DNA from: Aquarana catesbeiana
Lineage: Eukaryota; Chordata; Amphibia; Anura; Ranidae
Direction: 5' to 3'
NCBI RefSeq assembly: GCF_042186555.1
Contig: NC_133329.1
Coordinates: forward strand, 72,624,057 to 72,688,056
DNA: 64,000 nt
The position numbers and the translations under genes are program-made. Every line of letters starts with the position of its first letter. Positions within the stretch are counted from its first letter, which is position 1. The notes under the pieces were generated by a model. That model did not search any database. It saw only the letters and a list, made by a program, of their open reading frames with translations, and had not been told where the DNA came from. Positions 1-11,252 of this stretch are shown piece after piece.

Positions 1-139
1 TTTGTGGGGAAAAAAAGTCAATTTTGTTTGGGAGCCACGTCGCACGACCGCGCAATTGTCAGTTAAAGCGACGCAGTGCCGAATTGCAAAAAGTGCTCTG
101 GTCTTTGGCCAGCCAAATGGTCCGGGCTGAAGTGGTTAA
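1..139 (-). mobile_element. Terminal part of a piggyBac-like non-autonomous element (continues left of window)
   Basis: The stretch matches, by eye, the reverse complement of the left end of the larger element at 13496-20258, including the GCGCAATTG / AGTTAAAGCGACGCAGTGCC block. It stops at GCTGAAGTGGTTAA, whose TTAA (136-139) would be the target site. The rest lies outside the window. The piggyBac assignment rests on TTAA plus the relatives that still carry transposase-derived sequence. Confidence 0.6.
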
Positions 140-199
140 TGAGTAAAATAAGTATTTGATCCCCTATATAGGTGGAAACAATATGCTTTGGGGGTGTTT

Positions 200-1976
200 T
201 TCTGCTAAGGAGACAGGTCAACTTCACCGCATCAATGGTCTAATGGAGCACCGCCGCTCGTTACTCAGATCCTTGATCCACTGTGTCAGGTGGACACCGT
301 AGTCATGCGATCACCCACCTGGCCATTTATGTACAGTAGCCAGGTTAAAGACTGTCATAATCTGGTTTTCATCCAGTGGCTGAAAACCCTGTATAGGTCA
401 CCACAGGTGGCCATACTATTAGATGGCAGTGTATCCTCCTCCTTCCCACTAGGGGCACCAGGCAGGGCTGTCCCCTCTCCCCAGCATTGTTCGCTATAGC
501 CATTGAGCCAGTGGCGCAGGCTCTCCGCGTCTCACCACATATTAATGGACTTTGGCTGGCATGGCTGGAGGAGAGGATGGCCCTGTATGTGGACGACCTC
601 TTGCTCTTCCTGAACAATGCAGACTCCTCCCTGCCTGGAGCATTACAAGTTCTGACTGAGTTCTCAAGAGTAACGGGACTACGCGTGAACTTGTCCAAGT
701 CCCAGATGCTTGCCATTGATCCAGATGCCAAGCGGCTGGCCCCACCAGATTTGCAACTACAATGGGTAGACAAAATTTGTATACTTGGGGATACGGGTCT
801 CGAGAAATGCAGCCAGGTTTATCCCACTAAATTTGGACCTAGTGGTTCACGGAGTTAAGGCCAGGTTGAAGGCATGGGAAAATCTCCCCCTATCCCTATT
901 AGGGCGCATAAATTTTATAAGAATGAAAATAATACCTAAATTTACGTACCTGTTTCGCAACTCACCACAATGGATTCCCTGCCCTGCTCCTTTTTTTTTT
1001 ACGGAACTAAATAGACTATTCTCCTCCTTCCTGTGGGGCCCCAATCCCCCTAGATTTAAACTAGCAACCCTGATGCGCCCGGTGTCGCAGGGGGGGCTGG
1101 CGTTTCCGGTATGCCAGAAATATTTTTTGGCAGCTCAGTTGGTCACAGCTGTTTGGTGGCTTCCGGACTCGTCCAACCCCGCTGCGGTCCTGGAGGCTGT
1201 GGTAGTCCGCTCGGTGGAGGCCCTGTCGCATCTACCCATCCAAGAACCCAAAGCCCCATACAATTTAACCCCCTCCATGCTCACGACCCTACGAGCCTGG
1301 AAAGCAGGACTGGGTCTTGAGAAATATCCATGTAATGCAGTTTCCCCGAATGCTCCCCTGTGGAACAATCCCACCCTACCTCATTTTTATGTACTACCTG
1401 ATCCCAAAATATGGGCCAAATGCAGTATCAAATTAATCTCTGATCTCACCACTGATACCACCATACACCCATTTAACCATCTAGTGACTCATAACAATGT
1501 TCAATTCTTATGTGGAAATCGCATGTTAATAGAGTATTATCTCATTATAAAGAAACCTACCAAAATAGGGTCTGTCCAAAGAAATATGATAGAGTGTTGG
1601 GCAAATGGCTGGCTGAACCCTCCACTGCCACAACTGACTGATGGGTCTCCCGGTACATTGGTCCATTGAGGGGGGCCATGGTTCAATTTAGATGTCATGT
1701 ATCGATTGTAAGTCAAAATCCTTTTCCTGTTTCATTTTATTTTATTTTTCTTGAAGTTTGTCTCCTGTTACTATCCCTGAGCAAGAGCCACTGAAGCAAT
1801 ACGGTTTTTCCTTGCCACAGCTGTTCAAAAGTTTTGAGTGTTGCATTACACTATGCCTACTGGAACAGACCCCTGCGCGGGCCTTGATATACTGCTGTGG
1901 CAGGTCGATGGTTTGTTGTTAGTTTGTCTGTGTTTTGTGTTTTATACTCAATAAACAGATTTTCAAAAAAAAAAAG
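200..1976 (+). pseudogene. 5'-truncated, frameshifted L1/Tx1-like LINE ORF2
   Basis: Reverse transcriptase remnants run left to right in three frames: a stretch before 499 ending in a PLSP-like region, 487-858 with the catalytic YVDD (LYVDDLLLFL) followed by an SGLRVNLSKS-like block, and 785-1669 covering the C-terminal region of L1-type ORF2 (KAWENLPLSLLGRINFIRM, then SQGGLAFP). At least two frameshifts separate these pieces, so no complete protein is possible. A non-coding tail follows, with AATAAA near 1950 and a poly-A run ending at about 1975, which sets the 3' end and orientation. The upstream part of ORF2 and all of ORF1 are missing, as in ordinary 5'-truncated LINE copies. The 5' boundary is approximate; 140-280 holds nothing I can assign. 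Confidence 0.8.
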
Positions 1977-2079
1977 ACATAATACTCTTTTACTCATAAA
2001 AACAACCATGTAAGGCAAGATGTAGGCAAGCGCTCAAAATTCTATAACTGCCCAGATACCACACATTTGCATTTTATTT

Positions 2080-2948
2080 ACCGTATTTATCGGCGTATAA
2101 CACGCACTTTTTTCCCCTTAAAATCAGGGGAAAACCGTGGGTGCGTGTTATACGCCGATACCCGCTAATTGTGAGCTATCGGCGGCGATCGCCACCGACA
2201 TTCACATAGCGAGTAGTTTTAAATATGGCGCCGCGGAGTTCAGAGGGACTCGGCGGAGCTTAACGAGCGCCGCCGAAATCACAGAGCCGAGATACACATA
2301 GTCGAGTGTATTCGGCTCTTTCCGGCGCCGCTCACAGTCACGCCCAGTCCCGCCATTGGACCTGTGTTATGTCCATCATAGGGCGGGACTGGGCGGGACT
2401 GTGAGAGGCGCCGGAAAGAGCCGAATACTCGACTATGTGTATCTCGGCGGCGTTCGTTCAGTTCCGCCGGCGCCGAGTCCCTCCGAACTCCGTGGCGCCA
2501 TATTTAAAACACAAACTACTGTCGGGGGCGATCTGTACTGTGTATGTCGGTGGCGATCAAGCATGGACACTGGGGGCAAGGCTGCACTGACCACTGGGGC
2601 AAAGCTGCACTGACAAGACTGCACTGGGGCAAAGCTGCACTGGGGCAAGGCTGCACTGGGGTAAAGCTGCACTGGGGCAAAGCTGCACTGACAAGGCTGC
2701 ACTGGGGCAAAGCTGCACTGACAAGGCTGCACTGGGGCAAAGCTGCACTGACAAGACTGCACTGACACTGAAAAGGCTGCAATGACACTAACAAGGCTGC
2801 AGATGAACACTGATGAGGCTGCATTGATGGGCATTTAAATGTAAGTTTTTTTTTTTTTCCCTCCTAAAAGTTTTTTTCCTTAAAATTCTCTCCTAAACTT
2901 GGGGTGCGTGTTATACGCCGGCACGTGTTATACGCCGATAAATACGGT
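2080..2948. mobile_element. Foldback MITE with ACCGTATTTATCGGCGTATA ends (copy M1)
   Basis: The left end ACCGTATTTATCGGCGTATA is repeated inverted at the right end, which reads ...TTATACGCCGATAAATACGGT, giving terminal inverted repeats of more than 20 bp. Inside, a GC-rich segment pairs with itself around 2230-2510 (CGGCTCTTTCCGGCGCC and its complement). A minisatellite with a CACTGGGGCAAAGCTG core occupies about 2560-2830. Two more copies lie at 4560-5371 and 59999-60651. No transposase is present, so it must be mobilised in trans. Reading frames across the minisatellite are repeat artefacts. Confidence 0.75.
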
Positions 2949-3586
2949 ATCTTCTATGTATTCTGTAAATCTGCAGCACACCCTTGATTCAAGACCTTGC
3001 ATAAGGTTAACTCTTTGTATGCCATTTCTGCAGTACATGCACATTCCCCCATCTTTTATTGCTCTAAAAACACAGCAAGTACAGAATGATAATAAACAAA
3101 GGACAATCAGCGCAAACTATACGTAATATCAGATGCAAGCTGAACACTAAAGGATTCACCAACCTCAATACCAATAAATAAGTGCAAGTGCAGCGCAAAG
3201 AAAATATAACAAATATTAAAGTCCATATAATAAAACATGTATTCAAATCCTCTTGTCACGGGTAGACAGATCCCTTTTCCATCACGTATCAGATGTCATG
3301 TGCTTAATCATAAGAGTGCGCTTACCGGAAAAGGTGGACCCCTAATTACAGGGGGTCAGACAAGCCTGGATAACACAATGATAAACAGCTACGCTGGATC
3401 TCATCTGCAAGGGTCAGTCTTCAGTTGTCCTGGGTTATGTCAGTAACCTTACTGGGGCATGCACGCAGAGCTGGAGACACAGCACTGCAAATGGATTGAA
3501 GGCAGTTTTTGTAATGTTGTAGTAAAAACAGCTTCTTTTTCTTTATATTTTTAATCAACTGTTCTTCTATTTTCTAAAGTTCTGCA
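2949..3586. other. Unassigned stretch, no gene seen
   Basis: No exon-like reading frame, RNA gene or clear inverted repeat was found. The part around 3060-3330, with AT-rich sequence followed by CTCTTGTCACGGGTAGACAG and a GCGCTTACC block, loosely resembles the non-coding sequence at 62280-62530 that flanks the Penelope-like tail. That similarity is weak. Confidence 0.4.
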
Positions 3587-4559
3587 TTAACCTATTCCTG
3601 ACCACCTGCCGTACATATACTGCGGCCTGTACGTGTTTTAGTCAATAGCCAAAGGGGGAGCCAATCAGCGTGCCCGGCAGCCACCCGCAATCCCTCCCCA
3701 CAGAGACAGAATGGCGGTCTGTTGATGTAAACAAGCAGACCGTTGTGCTGTTAGGCATGGGCACTGTGCTCTAGCGTTTCTGCTAATCAGGAACACAGAT
3801 CACAGTGTCCATGCAGTGAGCCCCCCCCCCCCACAGTAAGAAAGCACAATTAGGGAATACACTAAACCCTTTGATCGCCCCTGATGTTAACTCCTTCCCT
3901 GCCAGCGTCATTAATAGTGTCAATGTATTTTTTTTAGCACTGATCACTGTATTGGTGTCACTGGGCCCCAAAAAAGTGTCAAAAGTGTCAGCTAGGAGTC
4001 CGATCTATCTTCCGCAATGCCGCTAAAAATCACTGATTACCGCCATTACAAGTAAAAATAATAAAATAAAAATGCCATAAATATATTCCCTATTTTGTAG
4101 ATGCTATAACCTTTAGGCAAACCAATCAATATTAGACATATGCATTCGTTATCCTCCGAATGCATTTTCGTCTGAATTTCTAGATTCTTGTGTTCATATT
4201 AACAAAATGATAACAAACGCACAGAATCCAAAATTCGAAATAAAAAAATGCTTTATTTTATGTATCCATTATATTTTCATATTGTTGTGACAGCAGTTCG
4301 ATATAGATAGAAGATTCGGCATGACGGTGACAATAGCGATCTGTGTCTATTGAACCTACGGTTGAATGTGCCTAACCTACCTCTATTAGTTCCAAGAATA
4401 TTTGATATAGAGAGAAAAGATTTGACATTATAGAGACATGAAGATTCGACAAAGCAGCTAAAAACATATGATCGCCGCGAGCGGACATTTACAGTCAAAT
4501 GCTCCCCCCATGGGCTATAGAAGAATTCTAATGTTGTTTGACTAGTAAAAATAATTAAT

Positions 4560-5371
4560 ACCGTATTTATTGGCATATAACACGCACTTTTTTCCCCTTA
4601 AAATCGGGAAAATTGCGGGTGCGTGTTATACGCTGATCCCCTGCTGACTGTGAGCGGAGCGATCGCCGACCGCCGATTTGAAAATGGCGCCGCCGGCGCC
4701 GAAATACACTGAGCCGGTCCTCGGCTCTTCTCGGCCACTTTTGGCTCCACTCGAGCGCCGCCCATATACGGATAGCCGAGTGTACTCGGCTAGGTTCGGC
4801 TAGCTCCGCTCACAGTCACGCCCTATGATGGACACAGGGACTGGGCGTGACTGTGAGTGGAGCTAGCCGAATCTAGCCGAGTACACTCGGCTATCTGTAT
4901 ATGGGCGGCGCTCGGCCCCACTCAGTCACGCCCATCCCTGGCGGGACTACGAATGGAGCCGAGAGTGGCCAAAAGTGACCGAGAAGAGCCGGGGACCGGC
5001 TCTGTGTATTTCGGCGCCGGCGGCGCCATTTTCAAACTGCAGTGACACTGACAAGTCACTGCAGTTTAACTGCAGCCTGGGCAAGGCTCCACATGGACAC
5101 AGACAAAGCTGCAGATCGGCACTGACAAAGCTGCAAGGCTGCAAATGGACACTGATAAGGCTGCAAATGACACCAAGGCTGCAAGGCTGCAAATGACTGC
5201 AAGGCTGCAAATGACACTGGACAAGCATGCAGATGGACGCTGTGCAAGGCTGCATTGATGGCCATTTAAATGTTTGTTTTTTTTCTTAAAACATTTTTTT
5301 CCTTATAATTCCCTCCTAAACTTGGGGTGCATGTTATATGCCGGCGCATGTTATACACCGATAAATATGGT
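4560..5371. mobile_element. MITE M2, same family as 2080-2948
   Basis: It begins ACCGTATTTATTGGCATATA and ends ATACACCGATAAATATGGT, a diverged copy of the M1 ends. It has the same architecture: a GC-rich self-pairing middle (TAGCCGAGTGTACTCGGCTA) and a short tandem segment built on AAGGCTGCAAATGACA at about 5040-5250. It has landed almost exactly at the symmetry centre of the larger palindrome P. Confidence 0.7.
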
Positions 5372-5508
5372 AATTATAATTATTACTAGTCATACAACAT
5401 TAGAATTCTATTATAGCTTGCGGGCGGAGCATTCGAGTAGAAATGTACGATCGCGTCGTACAGTTTAGCTGCTTCGTCGAATCTTCTTAGAACATCCGAC
5501 AGACACCA

Positions 5509-5947
5509 TAATGTCCTGTACACACGGTTGGATTTTCCGATGGAAAATGTCCGATCGGAGCGTGTTGTCGTAAATTCGGACCGTGTGTGGGCTCCATCGG
5601 ACATTTTCCATTGGATTTTCCGACACACAAAGTTTGAGAGCAGGATATAAAATTTTCCGACAACAAAATCCGTTGTCGGAAATTCCGATCGTGTGTACAC
5701 AAATCCGACGGACAAAGTGCCACGCATGCTCAGAATAAATAAAGAGATGAAAGCTATTGGCCACTGCCCCGTTTATAGTCCGACGTACGTGTTTTACGTC
5801 ACCGCGTTTAGAACGATCGGATTTTCCGACAACTTTGTGTGACCGTGTGTATGCAAGACAAGTTTGAGCCAACATCCGTCGGAAAAAATCCTAGGATTTT
5901 GTTGTTGGAATGTCCGAACAAAGTCTGACCGTGTGTACGTGGCATTA
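5509..5947. mobile_element. Harbinger-type MITE (TAATGYCCTGTACACACGG ends)
   Basis: The left end TAATGTCCTGTACACACGG and the right end GACCGTGTGTACGTGGCATTA are inverted copies. The first ~230 bp and last ~190 bp match the left and right ends of the gene-bearing Harbinger at about 20899-38837 (shared blocks include GTGTGTGGGCTCCATCGGAC, GTGCCACGCATGCTCAGAAT and GTGTATGCAAGACAAGTTT). It therefore looks like an internal-deletion derivative that the Harbinger transposase could have mobilised. Confidence 0.7.
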
Positions 5948-6346
5948 GCCTTCAATTGACAGATTCCACCTTAATTAATTCAGGTTTTCGTACGAATGCA
6001 TTATTTTATAAAACAAATTAATTAAAAACGATTTTTAACGAATTAATTTGTAACTAAATAAATTTATTTTTCGGACGAAACCGAAATTCCGAAATGAAAT
6101 ATTTCAGTGTGCACCAGTCTTATTAATATATGTTTATTGGGATTTTTTTACCAAAAATATGTACTGGAATACATATTGGGCTAAATTGATGAAGAAATTT
6201 GATTTTTTTTTTTACTGGATATGTTTTATAGCAGAAAGTAAAAAATATTGTATTTTATTTTTTTTTCAAAATGGTCGTTCTTCTTTTGTTTATAGTGCAA
6301 AAGTCTAAAACCGCAAAGGTGATCAAATACCACCAAAAGAAAGCTC

Positions 6347-7025
6347 TGTCACAAATTGTCCCACACTCCGCTTGAGTGCTTCCGTCATATACCGCTTCCT
6401 CCAGTCTGAATATAGATATTAGATATTAGCTGCATATTACAACATAGAACTAGGCAGGACTCGTTTGGCTGCAAAGCTGGAATATGAACTGTTTATTTGA
6501 ACAAAGGCAGACAGAGATATACAGCTCAGGGGACAATCCCCCCTTTTTTGCATAATGACACAGGGCAGGGTAGACTACATTCAATAACAGACACACAGGT
6601 GTATTCAAACTTTTCATCAGTAGACTATCCTATCAGCAGGGAGAGCTGTTGGAGGAATTCCCCCCTCCCTCCTCACAGCAAATACAAATACACATATACA
6701 TCCCATAATACTTTTCTCCCAAGGCAGACAGACACAATAGCACAATGAGATACAGCCACACCTCAAATGATCTAGTAGAGTCTACAACAGTATATGAGAC
6801 AATATACAATAAATATATATATATATCTACACTATTCCAGTGTGGTTGTACAATGAGTCTTATTAGTGCAGATCAGACTAGGGTTCTCGGTCACCCTGTG
6901 CCCCTAATAGACACAGGATGACTTACACATAGGAGGGGCTGGGGGAGCAGGACAAGGAGATTCCAGTACTCTCCAAGGTAAGCTGGGTTCCACAAGCCCC
7001 CCCACCCAAAGTGACTCCCGTCACA
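6347..7025. mobile_element. Solo LTR with 5-bp near-duplication
   Basis: The 679-bp segment begins TGTCACAAATTG and ends CTCCCGTCACA, the TG...CA form of an LTR. It interrupts the otherwise continuous internal sequence of piggyBac-like element E1 (...AAAGAAAGCTC | TATTTGTGG...). The flanks are AGCTC (6342-6346) and CGCTC (7026-7030), a 5-bp duplication with one mismatch. No internal region or second LTR is present, so it is best read as a solo LTR left by recombination. Confidence 0.65.
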
Positions 7026-7384
7026 CGCTCTATTTGTGGAAAAAAAAGGACATACATTTTATTTGGGTACAGTGTCACACGACCGCACAATTGTCAGTTA
7101 AAGTAACACAGTGCCATACCACAAAAAAAAGGCCTGGTCATTAAGGGGGTGAAACCTTCCGGGGCTGAAGTGGTTAAATATGGTCAGTTTCTCTGTACTG
7201 TTACAAAATATAGAAAATAGAAACTCCTGTGGTGCGCAGGAAACAATATTAATTTAAAATGAGACACTTTACTCCTGCATTTTCAGGTTTGTTAAATGAC
7301 AGGCAGACTTGGAGACTTGGATAAACTGGAACAAAACATGATAGTACTTATAAAACTAATAAATAAATAATCTTACTTTTTCAG

Positions 7385-7486
7385 ATTATCCATGGAAGCC
7401 TGTGATGGAAGTCATAGAGCACAGTTTAGTTATCAACACTGAACATAAACTACACTGTAAAATCTCTGGTTATTTCCCTGACAATC
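7385..7486 (+). pseudogene. Immunoglobulin C1-type exon A, part 1 (host gene)
   Basis: An acceptor (TTACTTTTTCAG) ends at 7384. In phase 1 the exon reads YPWKPVMEVIEH... then KLHCKISGYFP, the B-strand cysteine and GYFP motif of a C1-set immunoglobulin domain. The exon is cut at 7486 by the Ty3/gypsy element and resumes at 12720. Closest relative in the window: exon C (59288-59635), which starts in the same phase with PWHPHIEEL. The gene family is not identified; tapasin-like, butyrophilin-like and other C1-containing immune proteins are all possible. The intron upstream (7178-7384) holds nothing else. Confidence 0.75.
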
Positions 7487-8233
7487 TGTCAGGTCTCCCA
7501 CTTACCAGACCGGTGAGTCCGCTTGGGCAGAGGGTAGGCTCCCTTACGTATCCGACTCGGGGCACCTGATAAAGCAGACAGGAAGCCCACGAGTGCGGAG
7601 TGGTATGAGGGCCTGGTGTAAGGATCCGGAAGAGAGGTAGTCTTCCAAGCAGCAGATTGAACTCAGGAACACTAGGAACAGATGCTGAGCAGGAGCTGTT
7701 TAGGCTGGTCACACACAGGCAGAGGTTGGCAACGGGCTGGCAGCAGAAGTACAAAAGGAGCAAGCAAAAGCGGGTTCAAACAAGCCGGGGACAGGTTCAG
7801 GCAGCAGTCAAGGAGGTCCAATAGGCAAGCCGGGTCGTAACAGATCAGAACTTCAGGAACACAGGAAAACAGAGGGGATCACGGAACTTGGCACAAGAGC
7901 TGTTGATCAGGCAGCACTGATCAGAGATTGCAGCAAACCTAAATAGGCTGATTGGCGCCAAACGCCACGCACGTGCCGATACGCACAGTTGCCCGCGCAT
8001 CCGCACGTGTCCGAGCGCGCCCCCAGACACCGGCGCGCACACCAGCACCAACAGGCACACGCATACCAATGCCCATAGGCGTACGCGCGCGCCCGGGCAC
8101 CACCGCGCACACCATGGCCAGCCGGATGAGACATGCCAGTGCCCCCAGAAGCACGCGCCCCAGCACACACAGGAACGCGTGCACCAATGCGCCCTGGTGC
8201 GCACCGATGCCCAACCAGGTAACCTCTCTGACA
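7487..8233 (-). repeat. 3' LTR of the Ty3/gypsy element
   Basis: It begins TGTCAGGTCTCCCACTTACC and ends GGTAACCTCTCTGACA, so both strands show TG...CA ends. It contains a CA-rich, CpG-rich stretch (about 7960-8200). Long reading frames through that stretch are compositional and are not genes. Confidence 0.85.
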
Positions 8234-8414
8234 GACTCCGGATGCCCAGCTGGGCCAACTTGGAGGCATGTGAATCTTTGAATGACTGCAAGAGCTCTCT
8301 GGCGTGCAAGTTGCTTTCTGGCTCCCACGAGTTGTCTTCAGGCCCATAGCCCTTCCACTTTATGAGGTATTGGGTTTGGTTGCGCCTTCTTCTGCCATCT
8401 AAAATTGCCTCCAA
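8234..8414 (-). pseudogene. Gypsy chromodomain (C-terminal end of pol)
   Basis: Read on the - strand from about 8400: EAILDGRRRRNQTQYLIKW, then KGYGPEDNSWEPESNL, a textbook chromodomain core with the aromatic W/Y positions and the SWEP signature. In chromoviruses this domain follows integrase and is thought to steer integration to particular chromatin. It abuts the 3' LTR directly and shares the frame-broken state of the rest of pol. Confidence 0.85.
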
Positions 8415-9283
8415 ACTCCTTCAAACTCCTCTTCGTCGTTGACTAGGATAGGCTTGGGTGGACCGATACTACGGCCAACAAAGGAATTGAGAGTAACCGG
8501 TTTCAAAAGAGACACGTGGAAGACTGGATGTATCTTCAGAGAGTTAGGCAGGTCAAGTTCATAGGCCACGTTGTTAATTTTCCTCCTTACCAAGAAAGGA
8601 CCCAGGAACTTAGGGCCTAGTTTTCTGGACAGACAAGCCAATTTCAGGTTAGCGGTGGATAACCATACTGGGTTGCAAGGTTCCAAAACAAGCTCTCCAT
8701 ACCTCTTCCTGTCAAACATCCTCTTGTAGTATTCCTGAGCTTTGGTCATGGTATCCTGTAGTAGTTTATTGTTTGTTGAAAAAAAATCCAAGGTTTCGGA
8801 TACTGCAGGAACGGAGCACTCGGGTATTGACCCAGGCAAAAAGGACGGTGGAAGCCATAATTGGCGTAGAATGGTGTTTGATTGGTAGCTGAGTGCAAGG
8901 AGTTGTTGTAAGAGAACTCCGCAATCGTCCTGGGAAAATGCAGAAAAACAGCGGAGATATTGCTCCAAAGTCTGATTCGTCCTTTCAGTTTGCCCATTTG
9001 ACTGGGGATGATAGGCCGAGGAGAATGCTAATTCGATTTCCAAGGAGCCACAGAGGGCTTTCCAGAATCTGGAGGTGAACTGGACACCTCGGACAGAAAC
9101 TATGTTCGTTGGCACTCCGTGTATTCTGATCATTTCTTTGACGATAGTAGCTATTTCCATAGCCGAGGGGGTACCTTTCATGGGAAGGAAATGGGCCATC
9201 TTAGACAGCCTATCTACCACAACAAAGATGGAAGAAAAACCTTCTGATGGGGGGAGTTCAACGATAAAGTCTATTGAAATCAT
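8399..9283 (-). pseudogene. Gypsy integrase core
   Basis: The - strand frame contains the first catalytic aspartate region (SIDFIVELPPSEG), the HPQSNGQTERTNQTLEQYL segment carrying the catalytic glutamate, and a C-terminal HPVFHVSLLKP block typical of gypsy integrases. The second catalytic aspartate is missing: where the family has an aspartate after serine and before RG, this copy reads SVRGVQF. A zinc-binding HHCC region (CHDHRLAGHFGSRKTINL) lies just upstream at 9383-9694 in another frame. This integrase would be inactive. Confidence 0.85.
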
Positions 9284-9382
9284 GGTCCATGGCCTCTCTG
9301 GGACCGGTATAGGTTTTAATAGACCCCACGCCCTCGCCCGGCTATTCTTGCTTCTGGCACAGGTATTACAAGAATCAATATA

Positions 9383-11252
9383 CTACTTGCAATCTTTAAC
9401 AAGATGAGGCCACCAGAAGGTACGTTGTACTAAGTTAATTGTTTTTCGTGAGCCAAAGTGTCCGGCCAACCTATGGTCATGGCAAAGTTCTAACACCCGT
9501 ACTTTTAGTTCCTCAGGCACCACAATTTTGTTTGCATACCAAAACAGCCCGTCTTTGGCACAAGCTTCAACAGGTGGTGTCATCCCCATAGAGGCCCGTC
9601 TAATTTGAGAGACAAGGTCTTCCTGAAGCAGCAGGAAATTCCCAGAAGGGAGGATGGTGTCTGGAGGTAGGGCTTTTTCTGAGTCATGGAACATGCGAGA
9701 GAGCGCGTCAGACTTGACATGCTTGGATCCAGGTCTGTAGGTAATGTGGAATTGGAATCAGGAAAAAAAAGTGCCCATCTGGCCTGCCGAGGTTTTAGTC
9801 TCTTAGCCGTTCTCAGGTATTCTAAATTTTTGTGGTCTGTGTAGCCCAAAATGGGGTGAGCAACACCCTCCAGGAGATAACGCCATTCTTCTAAAGCTCC
9901 TTTAATGGCCAGAAGTTCCCGATCTCCCACGTCATAATTCCTTTCTGAAGATGAGAGTTTACGTGAGAAAAACCCCACAGGGTACAGGAGGGCTTTGGCG
10001 CCTTGCCTTTGCGAGAGCACAGCTCATACCGCAATTTTGGATGCGTCAACTTCCAATACGAAAGGTAGGGCTGGATTGGGATGCTTAAGAATGGTGGCTG
10101 AGGTAAACAAAGCCTTGAGTTTTTCGAAGGCCAGCTGCGACTTGGGAGTCCAGCAAAACCGGGTCCCTTGTCTGATGAGTTCAGTGATGGTAGTAATTAT
10201 CGAAGAAAATCCTTTGCTGAACTTCCTTTAGAAATTGGCAAAGCCAATAAAGCGCTGTACTCCTTTCTTATCTACAGGTGCAGGCCAATCCAAGATAGCG
10301 GATACTTTTTGAGGGTCCATCTTGATACCCTCGGGAGAGATGACCAGGCCCAGAAACTGAATAGATTGGAGCTCAAACTCGCACTTTTCGAGTTTGGCAT
10401 AGAGCCCATGTTGCCTGAGTCGGGTAAGTACATTTCATACATGTCTGCGGTGGTCGATCAGGGAGGCGGAAAAAAACAGAATATCGTCCAGATAGACTAT
10501 GACGTACAGGTCCAGAAAGTCGCGGAAGACATCATTAACGAAGTGTTGGAAGGTGGCTGGCGAGTTACACAGGCCAAAGGGCATGACGAGGTACTCGAAG
10601 TGCCCGAGTACGAAAAGCCCTCTTCCACTCGTCCCCCTCTTATGCGAATCAAATTGTAGGCTCCGCGGAGATCCAACTTGGTGAAAACTGTAGAGGTCCC
10701 TAATCTTTGAAACAGCTCAGGTACTAAGGGTAGTGGATATCAGTTTTTTATGGTAATTTTATTTAATTCCTGGTAGTCGATACAGGGACGTAGGGAATGA
10801 TCCTTCTTCTCAACGAAGAAGATGCCTGCACCTGCTGGAGATGTGGAGGGGCGAATTAATTCCTTCTTTAGGTTCTCATCAATATAGGTCTTCAGGGTGC
10901 CCAGCTCCTGCTCAGTTAAAGGAAAAATCCTTCCGAAGGGAACTTCAGTTCCTGGTAAGAGTTCTATTGGGCAGTCGTAGGGCCTGTGTACAGGGAGTGT
11001 CTCTGCCCCCTTCTTGCTGAACACATCTAGAAAATCCCAGTAAGGCTTGGGAAGGGATTGGTAAAGCTTGGTGTCAGAGTCTAAGCAAAGACACTGAGAT
11101 GGTGTTATGGGTGTGCCATGTAGACAGTGTTCTTTGCAGTAATTGGAGAGAAATTGAATTTTTCCTGTGGACCAGTCGATGCTAGGATTGTAAGCTTGCA
11201 GCCAAGGCATTCCTAGGATGATTGGGAAGAGAGGAGAGGAGATGACATCCAA
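9383..11252 (-). pseudogene. Gypsy protease end, reverse transcriptase and RNase H
   Basis: From right to left on the - strand: the C-terminal part of protease (PIILGMPWLQAYNPSIDWS), a linker, the RT fingers (PSTSPAGAGIFFVEKK, then LRPCIDYQELNKITI), the RT palm with an intact YLDD (about 10483-10496, in LYVIVYLDDI), and RNase H (GFFSRKLSSSERNYDVGDRE then LLAIKGALEEWRYLLEG). The RT middle part (10168-10739) is readable only by changing frame, and stops occur near 10020 and 9700, so pol is broken. The + strand frames over this region are shadows. Confidence 0.85.

Larger units (their letters stand above)
4135..6119. mobile_element. Palindromic (foldback) MITE P with TTA target duplication
   Basis: It is flanked by TTA at 4132-4134 and 6120-6122, inside the interrupted piggyBac-like element E1. 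Its two halves are inverted copies of each other: GAATTCTAATGTTGT near 4530 mirrors ACAACATTAGAATTC near 5395, and AGCTGCTTTGTCGAATCTTC (read on the - strand near 4440-4460) matches TAGCTGCTTCGTCGAATCTTC near 5465. Two later elements sit inside it: MITE M2 at the centre (4560-5371) and a Harbinger-type MITE in the right arm (about 5509-5947). The 3-bp TTA duplication fits PIF/Harbinger. Confidence 0.6.
3587..7177 (-). mobile_element. piggyBac-like non-autonomous element E1, hosting nested insertions
   Basis: TTAA at 3587-3590 begins TTAACCTATTCCTGACCACC, and the right end at 7140-7177 reads CCTTCCGGGGCTGAAGTGGTTAA. Between insertions, the element's internal sequence can be followed at 3587-4134, 6123-6346 and 7026-7177, matching the reverse orientation of 13496-20258 (for example the ACCAAT...TTATTGG block and the GATCAAATACCACCAAAAGAAAGCTCT block). 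Two separate insertions interrupt it: a TTA-flanked palindromic element (4135-6119) and a solo LTR (6347-7025). It lies just upstream of Ig exon A. Confidence 0.65.

Noticed and set aside
2433..2834. Several overlapping 60-130 codon frames rich in Gln/Cys/Ala or Trp/Gly/Lys
   Set aside because: They are translations of a short tandem repeat inside a MITE, open in most frames on both strands, so they show repeat structure, not a protein.
7907..8347. Long frames rich in Arg, Ala and Cys in the gypsy LTR
   Set aside because: They lie in a CpG- and CA-rich part of an LTR, are open on both strands and differ between the two LTR copies.
10168..10659. A 163-codon + strand frame
   Set aside because: It is antisense to the gypsy RT palm; the - strand there reads the YLDD motif and flanking RT blocks.
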